DNA from: Branchinecta lynchi
Lineage: Eukaryota > Arthropoda > Branchiopoda > Anostraca > Branchinectidae
Direction of reading: 5' to 3'
Length of the DNA stretch: 64,000 nucleotides
NCBI GenBank assembly: GCA_023053575.1
Contig: JAKZAP010000022.1
Coordinates: forward strand, 14,240,518-14,304,517
The notes under the pieces were generated by a model. That model was given only the letters and a program-made list of their open reading frames with translations, did no database searches and was not told the origin of the DNA. This document shows positions 50,501 through 59,414 of the stretch, piece by piece. The position numbers were made by a program, and so were the translations under genes. Within the stretch, counting starts at the first letter, position 1, and each line of letters begins with the position of its first letter.

Positions 50501-53500
50501 GGGGACTCACTCCCCGTATTCTCGCGAGTCACCAAGGACAGGGAATGCTCCGATTATCATCACCATCGTCAAAAATGACTCCCTTTCAGATTCGGATGGG
50601 AATCAATTTTTGCTGGTACCGGTGCAATGTAAAAGTAATTAAAAGCAATCAGAATAAACGAAAATAAAGTGGATCCAGATTAATTTCGTCAAATACATAT
50701 TTTTTGTCGAACAAAATCAATTTTGGAAGCATTCCTCGTGTTCTCGCTGTTTCTGTACGTGGAGTCTGCATGGAGTAACTCTCTCTATTCTCGCCGCCTT
50801 CCCTTCGATTCCCTGAGGAGTCCTCGAATGGCGAGAAGACGCCTTATGTCCTCACCCTTGTTCGACGTAGGCGTTGCCGGATTCTTTTGAAACCTTGAGG
50901 AGTTCACGCAAGGCGTTCTTTCCCGTTGCGTCATCCAGACCTCTATCAACCTCCAGTGGTATGGTGATCAGGTGTGAGTAGCCATTCGGTGTGTCCTTAG
51001 ATTGACTGACTTGAATGGGGCGGGAATCCTCCAGTTTAGATTCTGAAAACAAAGTGAAAAGTAACAAAATTAACGAGCGTGTTCCACCCTACTTACCCTA
51101 GTTACTACGCATGACGTCACGGCTTTTTGCCGTCAAGGCTGGAACGATTTGGCTATTTTCTAGCAGAATATCATGCCACGGGCGCATCCGACCAAAACAC
51201 GTTACAGCGATGCGTGGTTACTACGCTCCCGAGCATGGTAAGCAAATAGTAGCTATTAGTTACTATTTCGACAAGGTTGGAACGGTCAGCGTAGTAACTT
51301 TTCGTGAGGATGGAACGGAAACAGTAACCATTGTTAGACGGGTGGAACACGCTCAACGATTCGTTAATAACTTTATCGACCTCCAGCGGGATGCTGAATC
51401 ATGCGTGAAAAGCGGTTAGGTTCGTCATTTGACCGACTGACTTCGATGGGCTAGAACTGCTCCACTACAGATTCTGTAAAACAAATAATGAGCCATACAA
51501 GCGGGCCTGTATCCAGGAATTTATTTCGTGGGGGGGGGGGGGAGGGTTGCCTGCGAATCAGACCAAAAAGTACAAAAAAATAGATCAGATTTCAAAGCCT
51601 GCAAAAACGATTACTTTTGTGGTTTTCGGGGGGGGGGGGGGGTCGAACCCCCTAACCCCTTTCCTAGATACGGCCTTGCATACAAACCAGATGTCGAGGA
51701 AATAAACGCAAAAATCAATTGTCGAGAATGTGATACTTTATTAGGCTGCCTATAATGTACAAGAATAAGGAACACTAAAATTGGGCATGTACAAGAAACA
51801 AAAACGTGAAACGGAGAACAATTTTAATTTGAGCGTAATTGTCAAGTATAGATTTTAGTATCAAGCGGGAAAGTAGCCGTAACACTTAAAGCAAGAAAAT
51901 AGACCAATAAAGCATCACTTAGTTTATTCAGAGAAAGATAATTAGAATAATACATGAAATAGTAACTTTAACTATGAATATTAAGATCTCTGAGAGCGTG
52001 TTCCACCCTTCTAACAATAGTTACTATTAGTTATTATTTCCGTTCTATCCTCACGAAAAGTTACTACGCTGACCGTTCCAACCTTCTCGAAATAGTAACT
52101 AATAGTTACTATTTGCTTACCATGCTCGGGAGTGTAGTAAGCGTAGTAACTACGCATCTCTGTAACGTGATTGGTCGGATTCGCCCGTGGCATGATATCC
52201 TGCTGGAGAATGGAAAAATCCTTCCAGCCTTGACAGCAAAAAGCCAGAATTCGTGACGTCATGCGTAGTAACTATGGTAAGTAGGGTGGAACATGCTCTG
52301 AGTGTCAACTGGCCTGATAGTTCCAGTCAAGGCCGTCGGGGAGGGGTTTCGACCCACCCCCTCAGCATACCAATTTTGTTAGAAAAAACGAACAATGGTT
52401 ACTTACCAAAAGCAGATACGAGCCAATCGTTAACTCCACCCTTTATGGCGTCCCAACACGTGTGGGGAGAATACACTGCAATCCTATTCTCGAGGCATTT
52501 GATAACAAGCTTTTCCTATGAAGGGAAAAATAATCGATTAAAAAGGTAGTTGAGGAACAAACTCGTTGTTGGGAAAACCTCTCTGGCACGCCAATTCCTC
52601 CAGTGCAACGTTAAATAACGTTTATTGTAACAACGAGTATTTACAGATGTACAATGTCAGCAATGATTGTAGTCAGGAACCCTATAAAATAATAATGAAT
52701 CTTTTACTTTATGATTTTACTTTAAGAATGAATACTTCAATTCAAAATTAATAAATTATATCTTAATTATATACTAATATAATAATCCGAAAAAGGTTTA
52801 CCTTAAAATTACAGCAAATCCACTTTAATTGTTACAAGCCATTAATCTGGTTGAAGGCAGTCTACCAACTGAACTGGTAGCGCTTCTATGAAGATACTTT
52901 ACTTTACTCAACACTGCTAGATGGCGTTATACGGGAAAAGCGCGGAATATTCAAATAAGGTGAGAAACGGAATCGGACGATTCCCAACACTCGTGATCCA
53001 AGGATTTTTGTGAGGTCTGAGAAACACATCCCAGCGAGCGAAGCGTCGCAGAACTCACTCGAGTTGCAAATTCTATTTCGATCTACCACTACAGTCTGTG
53101 GGAAATTCTGATGCAAGAAACTATCAGTTTCTCACACTGTTTATTGTTTATATTCCACTCTTCTAAAATATCTGAACATTTTACAACTAGGCGCTTCTTT
53201 AAACAAATTACCCACGGCTTTGGCGGTTTTAAGTCTTTCTCCAGACCTGTTGACTTCTACTCAAAACAAAGACAAATCTAGATAACCTGTTATCTGACGA
53301 GTGAGCTTCTCGCAAATAGCCGTAGCAGGCATGGTACGCATCGAAAATAGCGAAATAAGGTAACTGCGAATTCGAAAGGTGCCGCGTTTGGGGGGGGGGT
53401 AGAGTGTAGTCAGCCGCATGAAATTCAGGTCTCATGATTTAAGAATTCACTGAAGCGATTATAGAAGTAGGATGCATTATACAGGTACAACGGGTCCTTA

Positions 53501-53784
53501 AACTCTGAAAAAAAAATAAAAAATTATACCTTCCACGATTTCATTGTAAGCCTCTTCATTCCGCTAAAAATAGGGGGATGATACGAAATAATCATATCGG
53601 TCTTCGAGTCAATGGCCTCAGTGAGGACATCTTGTGTGAGGTCGTTGGTTAGCAGGACGCGTTTCACGCTCTTGTCGCCAGATGGTTCTACCAAAAGTCC
53701 AACATTATCCCAGCTCTCAGCCAACGCGAGTGGCGCGATTTTGTTGAGCTTTGAGACAACTGTTGAAAGTGACAATCCGGACAT
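41235..53784 (-). CDS. NIF3L1: NIF3L1 orthologue (NIF3/DUF34 family), six coding exons
   Basis: The NIF3-like protein 1 family has a dinuclear metal-binding fold; its biochemical role is unsettled. Coding exons: 53784-53530, 52515-52407, 51042-50856, 47071-46936, 44965-44827 and 41503-41235. Phases agree at all junctions and the product is 364 residues, close to the human protein (about 377). Conserved motifs seen in order are AESWDNVGLLVEP, LTNDLT, SYHPPIF, YSPHTCWD, GMGR, LGVGHKL, ALCAGSGSSV, TGEMSHH and EHSHTERGF. The expected metal ligands (His in YHPP, His/Asp in SPHTxxD, His/Glu in EHSxTE) are all present. The frame is open upstream of the ATG at 53784 but has no other ATG, so a non-coding or extra 5' exon is possible. 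Confidence 0.96.
41530..42340 (-). repeat. Dispersed repeat, family of 23580-24300
   Basis: The reverse strand carries GAAGACCCAATGCAAATGCG, then TTTCGGATTTGTGGTACC and further shared blocks. Confidence 0.55.
42747..43087 (-). mobile_element. tRNA-derived SINE
   Basis: On the - strand the head reads TGGCGCAGTGGTAGAGC (A box, about 43080-43064). Its B box GGTTCGATTCT (43037-43027) follows at tRNA spacing, and an unrelated body ends in GATTGATTG and a poly-A run (42757-42748). It is tRNA-related but not a tRNA gene, because the acceptor stem does not close. Confidence 0.85.
43388..44345 (+). repeat. Tandem duplication of a roughly 410-bp GGATCCG-type unit
   Basis: CTTGCCCGATCCGACCATCG occurs at about 43541 and 43950; after each come CATAACTTTCGAA, GGTGATCGGATCTTA (GGTAATCGGATCTTA in the second) and poly-G runs. 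The same unit is found at 9430-9870 (-) and in parts of 20470-21250. Confidence 0.85.
44641..44810. mobile_element. MITE, CACTGTAAAA family, copy 2
   Basis: The ends ACACTGTAAAAA and CTTTTTATAGTG bound an interior that matches the reverse of the copy at 4433-4612 (GATTAATCTTGTCCC, CAGTAGCAAATACTGCAG, CCTTACTAGGAGGAACTT). Confidence 0.82.
44827..44965 (-). CDS. NIF3L1: NIF3L1 coding exon 5
   Basis: The acceptor is GTTTCAG and the donor GTAAGC at 44826. It encodes GVGMGRFVTL, a helix, then LRVGLGVGHKL as in the family. A MITE (44641-44810) ends about 10 bases beyond the donor. Confidence 0.95.
45041..45624. mobile_element. MITE, AGTTGCG-TIR family (type B), copy 1
   Basis: The ends AGTTGCGTTTTGACCCGAAT and ATTCGGATCAAAAACGCAACT (one mismatch) are flanked by ATT on both sides (45038-45040, 45625-45627). 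The interior (GAGAATCGAGAATTC motifs) differs from type A. A hammerhead-family fragment is nested at 45290-45470. Confidence 0.85.
45290..45470 (+). mobile_element. Hammerhead-family fragment nested in a MITE
   Basis: It carries the shared upstream block and AAGCCTGAACAGGACCC, CGAAATATAGCTC, AAATGTAGCTGAC, in family order. The conserved G of CTGANGA is changed to C, so it should be inactive. Confidence 0.7.
45660..46900. other. NIF3L1 intron 4 remainder
   Basis: A dispersed-repeat copy is at about 46130-46430 (GAAGACCCGATGAAAATGAG). An inverted pair of CCGAGCGTATTTTACGC-like motifs lies at about 45948-45966 and 46085-46140. No other gene is seen. Confidence 0.5.
46936..47071 (-). CDS. NIF3L1: NIF3L1 coding exon 4
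   Basis: The acceptor is TTTCTAG and the donor GTATGT at 46935. One base completes a Gly codon, followed by 45 codons to phase 0. It encodes VTILCAESLISRVVDVLQ, corresponding to the human INLNCTQKALMQVVDFL region. Confidence 0.9.
47804..48066. mobile_element. MITE, CCAGAGCAAAATAACAC family, diverged copy
   Basis: The left end CAGAGCAAAAGAACTC and right end GAGTTATTTTGCTCTGG bound an interior with CTTTGAAAAAGTGACACACA and TCGCAGCAACACTAGC, as in the other copies. Confidence 0.72.
48328..49558. mobile_element. MITE, AGTTGCG-TIR family (type B), copy 2 with insertions
   Basis: The ends AGTTGCGTTTTGATCCGA and TCGGATCAAAAACGCAACT are flanked by ATT (48325-48327, 49559-49561). It matches type B copy 1 at the ends. 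Extra material lies inside, including an A-rich segment at 48400-48740 and a (GAT)n-bordered insert at about 49005-49180. Confidence 0.85.
49005..49024. repeat. (GAT)n microsatellite
   Basis: Six or more tandem GAT units border an inserted retroelement-like segment. Confidence 0.8.
49565..50430. other. NIF3L1 intron 3 remainder
   Basis: No exon is recognised. CAGGTAGCTTGATCTGGTC and GGCGAGTCATTACAGG, with its complement near 49985, suggest an inverted repeat spanning about 49980-50340. Confidence 0.45.
50438..50844. mobile_element. MITE, AGGCGTATTCTCGCC family, copy
   Basis: The ends AGGCGTATTCTCGCCGTTCC and GGCGAGAAGACGCCT bound 407 bp in opposite orientation to the copy at 33086. The flanking trinucleotides are TGT and TAT (one mismatch). 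It ends 12 bases from the 3' end of NIF3L1 exon 3. Confidence 0.82.
50856..51042 (-). CDS. NIF3L1: NIF3L1 coding exon 3
   Basis: The acceptor is TTTTCAG and the donor GTGAGG. It encodes the less conserved insert region (KLEDSRPIQVSQ, then LDDATGKNALRELLKVSKES), matching human NIF3L1 in position. A decayed partial duplicate lies upstream at 51358-51473. Confidence 0.88.
51075..51354. mobile_element. MITE, GAGCGTGTTCCACCC family
   Basis: The ends GAGCGTGTTCCACCC and GGGTGGAACACGCTC are perfect. It is flanked by AAC (51072-51074 and 51355-51357) and is 280 bp. Confidence 0.92.
51358..51473 (-). pseudogene. Decayed duplicate of NIF3L1 exon 3
   Basis: On the - strand an acceptor-like TTTTACAG is followed by about 105 bases colinear with the start of exon 3 (AATCT, TGGAG, CCCAT, AAGTCAGTC, then CGCTGGAGGTCGATA), roughly 70% identical. 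In the exon's frame it meets TAG at the eighth codon. A MITE lies directly beyond it. Confidence 0.8.
51502..51678. mobile_element. hAT-type MITE (177 bp) with poly-G
   Basis: The ends CGGGCCTGTATC and GATACGGCCTTG are flanked by 8-bp direct repeats, CATACAAG (51494-51501) and CATACAAA (51679-51686). Two poly-G runs lie inside. Confidence 0.8.
51994..52298. mobile_element. MITE, GAGCGTGTTCCACCC family
   Basis: The ends GAGCGTGTTCCACCC and GGGTGGAACATGCTC are flanked by TGA (51991-51993 and 52299-52301). It is 305 bp and opposite in orientation to the copy at 51075. Confidence 0.9.
52407..52515 (-). CDS. NIF3L1: NIF3L1 coding exon 2
   Basis: The acceptor is CATAG and the donor GTAAGT at 52406. 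It starts GAAAAGCTTG (EKLVIKCLENR) and contains YSPHT followed by WD, the second metal-site region. It leaves in phase 1. Confidence 0.93.
52516..53529 (-). other. NIF3L1 intron 1
   Basis: It contains a segment near 52790-52930 that also occurs at 23050-23230 (ATAATCCGAAAAAGGTTTAC), and a dispersed-repeat copy at about 53110-53480. No exon is seen. Confidence 0.6.
53530..53784 (-). CDS. NIF3L1: NIF3L1 coding exon 1
   Basis: The ATG at 53784-53782 begins MSGLSLSTVV; the exon carries AESWDNVGLLVEP, the LTNDLT strand and the metal-binding SYHPPIF. The donor is GTATAA at 53529. Open sequence upstream in frame begins with TTG, not ATG, so it is not taken as the start. Confidence 0.9.
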
Positions 53785-53919
53785 GATGCTGAAAAATGAG
53801 GTATAGGATGGTACATTTTTTCTATCCAAGGTGGAATACGCTGGGCATCAAAACTACTGAACGTGTCGTTTTAGCTGTATTCATTATAAGTAACATCATA
53901 AGGCCCCGGAAATGACCCG

Positions 53920-54345
53920 CCAACAAAACAAGTGCGCAAGCGCTCAAACGTGGAGTGTTTCGGGAAAGTTTGGGAAAGAAAGAGAAATCCGGAAATGCAT
54001 AGGTCTTGCCCGGTTTGTGGGGAAGGTGAGTATGGGCTTGGCCACATTCTCCTGCGGTGTCGTAGCCTCTCACATTTGAGGGGAAGTATTTTTGAAAAGG
54101 GGAATGATGGCTTTCTCCCTGGGATTTTGAAATCAACGTCGCCGAGGTATATTATCGCAGTAGGGAATTTTGTTGGAAGGGCTTTAGAGTTTAGTAAGAT
54201 TGAGGAAAGAGATAGAGCAAGTGTGCCGTAGAAATTATAGTACTGGTGATTGAATGCTGGTTGTATTTATGTATATTGATTGTTACTGTATATGGCCATA
54301 CGGCTTTCAAATACAGATTATCTTATCTTATCTAAAGTAAATTGT
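53920..54345 (+). mobile_element. LINE 3' end with zinc-binding C-terminus
   Basis: The frame 53932-54231 encodes CPVCGEGEYGLGHILLRC close to the stop, as in the LINE at 8983-9297. The 3' UTR has TATGGCCATACGGCTTTC and a (ATCTT)n tail at about 54317-54345. It lies just upstream of the NIF3L1 start. Confidence 0.82.
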
Positions 54346-54349
54346 TTAT

Positions 54350-54780
54350 CGCATCTTATATACAAATAGCATTAGAACCAAGGCATTTCACATCCCAAAT
54401 AACCAAACAAGTACTGAAAAATCATCGGTTCAAAGCTGTTCCTGTAAACAAACCTTATCACATGCAGAAATCCAAGTAGATCTTGAAGATCTTGCAAGAA
54501 CACTTTCAATTTTGATACTGAATTTCCTGAAAGCCAGCCCGACCCTTCAAACCTCTTTTCAATTAGCAACGTAATAACAAGTGCAATAAACCACATCGTA
54601 GCAGCCTAGTATCCCCTTAGTCGCAACTTCGTTAAGAACGGCATCATCATGGAAACCGTCGAGTTTCCAACTTTTCATTAAAGATTGAAGTACGTATCGT
54701 GATCTTATTTGTTGCCGTTACATACAAAATCCACATCTATACTTATATCCAAAAGTTGAACTTCATACCTGTCGTTTATG
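54350..54780. other. Unassigned intergenic DNA
   Basis: A 74-codon - strand frame here has no recognisable family. I see nothing else. Confidence 0.4.
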
Positions 54781-54789
54781 CTTCAGGTC

Positions 54790-55110
54790 TTTTCCCGTTC
54801 TTAAGAAAGGTAATTTAAAAAGAATCCAGATAAATTACTTCAAATTCTGCAAATTTCTTCTGTATCTTCCACCATGGCCAAAATACCGGATTCTTGTTAG
54901 CAAATTTTCAATTCCAGATACAACTTTAAAGGAGATACTGCACAGAAAACTCTCCGGTACGGCTTACGCGCGCCTATCCCCTCACCACCGTCTTATCCGT
55001 TTTTTTCGTTGATTTTGTGTATATTTGGTTTTCTTTTTTGTGTTTCTTTACTTATTCCTACTCCACCATATTTACTTCATGTATTGTGTGGGTGATACAT
55101 GAATTAAATT
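54790..55110 (+). mobile_element. LINE 3' end, RT C-terminal family
   Basis: A + frame from about 54800 reads FKFCKFLLYLPPWPKYRILV, then SPHHRLIRFF and a stop, matching the blocks at 15.8 and 11.2 kb. An (AATTA)-like tail lies at 55100-55115. Confidence 0.72.
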
Positions 55111-55129
55111 AAATAAGTAGACGAACTAA

Positions 55130-55880
55130 ACTCACGGGAAATCTGGGACCAGCTGGCCATTAACGGGTGGTTGGGGGGAGGGGGGGGGGCTGGATCCATC
55201 AAAATGCGTATCTAGACCTATATATTTTTAAGTATACCAACTTAAGAGTTTGTCACAGGTCATAGACTTAACTCATGGGCAATTTGGGCCCACTTGCCTA
55301 TGAATGTAGAGGGTGGGAGGGTGGTTCAACTCCACGTATATATTCCCAACCCTAAGATTGGGCCCACTTGCCTATGAATGTAGAGGGTGGTTCAACTCCA
55401 CATATATATTCCCAACCCTAAGATTCATCGCCCTATTTCCGGTTATTGTCAAGTTAAAAACGTTGAATAATGGGTAACCTGGGCCGAATTGCCACTGATC
55501 CAAGTGGCAGTGCAGTTTAGTCCCCCGAAAAGCAAGACAAAAAGGAACCCAAATGCTCACAATCGTACCAAGTTTCAACTCGATACTTGTTGATTCCTGT
55601 CACGGGTCACGAACTTACTCCTGGGCAATCTAGGCCCAGTTGCCCCTGCACGGGTGGGGGAGGTGCAACTTTGAAAAGTAATTTCCCAACCCCAGGATCT
55701 ACAAGTACAAGGAATTTCATCGTCCTATGTCCAGTTCTGGTGAAATTACGAACATTATTCACTGGACAATCTGGGCTCATTAACCCCTGAACCGGGTTGG
55801 TATGGGGGTTTTGGACCCCCAAAAGGCACAACTAGACCCCAATACCCAATGTACCAAGTTTGAACTTGATACCTGCACGA
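55130..55880. repeat. Degenerate tandem array
   Basis: About five imperfect units of roughly 110-180 bases each contain an ACTCATGGGCAATCTGGGCC-like core followed by TTGCC(C/T)xTGAA and a short G-rich stretch. Cores are near 55133, 55265, 55467, 55610 and 55750. Confidence 0.75.
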
Positions 55881-56308
55881 ATTATGAGATTTATGAGCTG
55901 TACAAAAAACGGTGAAAATCGAAAGCTGCTACAGCTTTGTATGTCCCCTGGAGTCTCTCACTGAAGTGTTCCAGGGAACACTCCACCAAAAACAATAAAA
56001 AGTTAAAGATTTATAAGGAACAAATTTCATTAATTATTCGAGCTATCAACGACCGCTGGCACAAAATATTGCTCAGTTCTTGCACTGATGATACGAGCCG
56101 GAACGTTTTTGCTTTAGCTCGAGGTAATCAGGATTTCGGTAGGCAATATGGAGCTCGAACAGGTATGGCAGTGTGAAACGTAATGGATCCGAAAAACGAT
56201 TTTCTTTCTAACTTTTCTTTTATTCTGTCAGCGTCTTTCACAGATGAATTATAGCGTTTCGAAGCCTACTAAAGCATCCAAATTCTAACAGCGAAAACTT
56301 GACTTTAC

Positions 56309-56314
56309 TTTATT
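56309..56314 (-). promoter_or_regulatory. Poly(A) signal of CIAO1
   Basis: AATAAA on the - strand lies about 180 bases after the CIAO1 stop. Confidence 0.6.
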
Positions 56315-56492
56315 CCAAAACAACTTACAATATCCCAAATGTGTGGTTCACCTTACAATCCCATGCAAATGCGCACGAATTAACATTAATCCGCAAAGAA
56401 TAAGAGTGCAAACACATTCTTAACAACTGCCATCCCACGGAAAGTCGGGAAACTAAGCATCAGTCATTAAACCCTGGAAATTCTGTTCACGC

Positions 56493-57518
56493 TTACACAA
56501 CGTTCCAGATTTTTATACTGAGGTCATCGCTACAGGACGCCAACATCCCTGGTACTTTGGGGTTCCACTTGACACAGTTTACATCTTCCGTATGACCTTT
56601 CACAGACGCTACCTGAGAGAATGTGGGTGCATCTTCATCACTTCCATCATTCTCTGCAAAAACTCGTAGAAAATTATCACCACCAGCTGTAGCTATCAGG
56701 TCGGTCTGCTTACACCAGTCAATATCGTAGATGGGCCTATCCGTAAAACCTTGTATGGTGCAGACACATTTCCAAGCAGGATTATTATCTGGTGTGGAGA
56801 TGTTTTTTGCATTCCCAGGCAAGTATTCTTTCCATATTTTTACTGTTTTATCTTCCGAACAGCTTGCAAGCCTCTTGCCATGTTTACTGAAAGCAATGCT
56901 CCAGACGCTTGACTCGTGCGACTGCAGAGTTGCAAAACTAGCCCAGTCATCATCTTCTTCCTTATAAAGTTTAATAGAGTTGTCATAGCTGGCAGAGGCT
57001 ACTACATCAATATCAGGATGCCAAGCAACACGTTTCACATCTCCCGCATGGGCATTAAGAACACTCAAGCACTCATACTCATTATCTTCACTAACTTCCC
57101 AGATCCAAACACTTTTATCTCGACTTGATGTTGCTAGAAACTGGCCCGAAGGTGAGAAAATTGCTGCTTTCACTTCGTTCTCATGGCCTTCTAGCGTTGC
57201 AATACATTCAAAAGTCCCGCCAGATTTTTCCCAGATGCAAGTAGTGCCATCAAAACTGGCAGATGCAAGCAGGCGGCCACAGGGTGACCAGGAGACTGAT
57301 CGGATGGTACGTTGGTGTCCATCTGTTAGAACAGACTTGCAGGTCCACTTAGATCCTTCTTTGGCCCAAATCCGTATGCTCTTATCTTCACCACAAGAGG
57401 CTAAAACTGTCCCATCAGGATTCCAGGCAACACACCATACTTTGCCAATGTGACCATTTAATACATCAACTTCTCTAATTGACGTCATTCTGGAATACAG
57501 TTCAGGATTAAAGGACAT
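56493..57518 (-). CDS. CIAO1: CIAO1, cytosolic iron-sulfur protein assembly WD40 subunit
   Basis: CIAO1 is a seven-bladed WD40 propeller that, with CIAO2B and MMS19, targets Fe-S clusters to cytosolic and nuclear apoproteins. The uninterrupted frame from the ATG at 57518 encodes 341 residues (human about 339). Blade motifs in order include [15 protein letters not shown] with [21 protein letters not shown] with [20 protein letters not shown] with [32 protein letters not shown] with VKIWKEY, a divergent sixth blade ([18 protein letters not shown]) and [13 protein letters not shown] with IKIWN. The frame is open a few codons further upstream, but only from a TTG. The gene has no introns here. 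No decay is visible, so it looks functional. Confidence 0.98.
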   Translation of the reverse strand: MSFNPELYSRMTSIREVDVLNGHIGKVWCVAWNPDGTVLASCGEDKSIRIWAKEGSKWTCKSVLTDGHQRTIRSVSWSPCGRLLASASFDGTTCIWEKSGGTFECIATLEGHENEVKAAIFSPSGQFLATSSRDKSVWIWEVSEDNEYECLSVLNAHAGDVKRVAWHPDIDVVASASYDNSIKLYKEEDDDWASFATLQSHESSVWSIAFSKHGKRLASCSEDKTVKIWKEYLPGNAKNISTPDNNPAWKCVCTIQGFTDRPIYDIDWCKQTDLIATAGGDNFLRVFAENDGSDEDAPTFSQVASVKGHTEDVNCVKWNPKVPGMLASCSDDLSIKIWNVV

Positions 57519-57539
57519 GCTGTGCTTAGAATACAATCT

Positions 57540-57830
57540 GCTCTACTTCCTTACTTGCTTCATCCACTCCTATTCGCAAGAGTTCGTTTTTCAAGCCATT
57601 CTTTACAGCTTCACCTGACTTTTTTAGGACAGCTGGATCTTTCTGATGATCCTTGGTCTTCTGATCATGGTTTGACAGCAAGAACGACTCGACAGAACCA
57701 CTCAGCAAGACTATTTCTGTTGACTCACACACTTTAACCTCACTGATAGTAGACTGTGGCAAATACTAGTGAGAGCCACATTTATTTTAGGAGGTTTCTG
57801 CATGATTATAAAGGAGTCATGTATTATATC
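57540..57830. other. Region upstream of CIAO1
   Basis: This is the presumed 5' UTR and promoter of CIAO1. A 78-codon - strand open stretch (57762-57526) starts only from TTG and has no ATG, so it is not called a gene. Confidence 0.5.
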
Positions 57831-57834
57831 TGGC

Positions 57835-57935
57835 GGTGCAAAACGGATAAGTCAGCTACATTCTAGAGCTATATTTCGGCCCTTCTTGGCAAGGGTTCTT
57901 CAGAGGACCTCTAAGTCAAGTACCTTAGAGTTTGG
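57835..57935 (-). mobile_element. Hammerhead-family fragment
   Basis: On the - strand it reads CTGAAGAACCCTTGCCAAGA, then GGGCCGAAATATAGC and AATGTAGCTGACTTATCCG. All core motifs are present, but stem II lacks two bases and stem III is shortened. Confidence 0.7.
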
Positions 57936-58057
57936 AAAAATACGGTATCTACTGTGCATGTCCTTTGAGCCAAAACTCAGATATAGGCAATGCACACCTT
58001 CACATTACATCCCACATTGGCTGGACACATCCCTCAATGCAACAAATGTTGAGAGAG

Positions 58058-58935
58058 CAGTCATACACAATTCCTTCGTTTTGGGGCATGGTGCCCCAAC
58101 GTCTGGGCATGGTGCCCATACGTTGGGGCATCATGCCCTGGCGCATGGGCATGGTACCACTGTGAAATTTGATTAAACTGAGACTGGTTACATCCCTAAA
58201 TAGGGTCTCCTTCCTTTCCTGAATCAAAAGATACCTGATTTTACTTTCTATCCAACCTCATTTTCCGATTTTCAAAATGTTACAGCACTTCCAAGATACA
58301 TAGACTCTTCTCGTGGGTTTATTCTATCCTTTTTCAGAAAATTGCTGCTAGGTAGCATGGATGAGGCAAGCTTATCAATCTGTTCACTCGAGAAAATATT
58401 TCCTTCAGATTGTTGGGCTTTTATTGTATTTATTTTGAGAGATTTTTTTTTTTACTATGTTAATGATTGTTATCAAAACTCACTAAACTCAAAACAAATA
58501 CTTTACAAGGCAAACAATCTAAAGTAATTTGGAAGGAAAGGAAATTTAATTCCTAAAGGAAGAAAATTTAAAAGCTTACCTCATCCGCACTACCTAGCAG
58601 TGACTACCTGAGAAGGATAGAGTAACCTAGCTGCGACAATCTGGAAAAGGATAGGGTAAACCCACTAGGAAAGAAGTGGCCTCCACATAACTCTATGTAT
58701 CTTGGAAGTGCTCTAAGATTTTGAAAATTGGAAAATGAGGTTGGATAGAAAGTAAAATCAGGTATCTTTTGATCTAGGACAGGAAGACGACCCTATTTAT
58801 GTATGTAACCAGTCTTAGTTTAACCAAATTTCACAAGGGTACCATGCCCATGCTCCAGGGCATGGTTACCCAATGTATGGGTATGCCCAGACGTTGGGGC
58901 ACCATGCCCCAAAATTGAGGATTTGTGTATGACTG
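58058..58935. mobile_element. Foldback element, family FB2 (878 bp)
   Basis: The termini CAGTCATACACAA and its complement lead into long inverted arms of 300 bases or more (for example ACCTGATTTTACTTTCTATC on both arms). Both ends carry a cluster of short palindromes of the GGGGCATGGTGCCCCAACGT type. It has no coding capacity. Confidence 0.88.
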
Positions 58936-59414
58936 TGAGAGAGGCCACCATAGTCTGAGCCATGTCTTGGTACCTTCTAAAACTACTCCAAAATACCAAC
59001 TCTGTTCACAGGGCCATTGACTATATACTTCAGTACTGGAATGATATCAAACCGAGAGGGTTGGAGGGGGTATTTGAGTTCCTGTGGATGTAGGTATTTG
59101 CCATCAACAGGGGTAAAGATTGCTATTTGCCTGGATAGCTATTACAGAGACATAGCATGGAAAAGACTGAGGTCACGTGATGGTCAGACCGCCACAGACA
59201 GGGAGGACTTGTTTGTTTAAAGTAGTTAAAATACAACACTCTTGGACAAAGTTTTTTTTTACTTGAAGAGGCCCCCCTACCCTATTTGGCATCTTCTTGG
59301 TCAAAGGTCAATTTGCCCGGCAGCTAGAATTGCTAGTACACTACACAACTGGCTCCCCATTTATCAATATAATTTTTTTTTTCTACCATATTATTTTCTG
59401 TTACTTCTCTACAG

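Noticed and set aside
53785..53829. 15-codon N-terminal extension of NIF3L1
   Set aside because: It begins with TTG rather than ATG; the first ATG in frame is 53784.
57519..57536. Six extra codons before CIAO1
   Set aside because: They begin with TTG; the ATG at 57518 gives the family length.
57526..57762. 78-codon open stretch upstream of and overlapping the CIAO1 frame
   Set aside because: It starts only from TTG, has no ATG, and no recognisable domain; it is most likely CIAO1 5' UTR.
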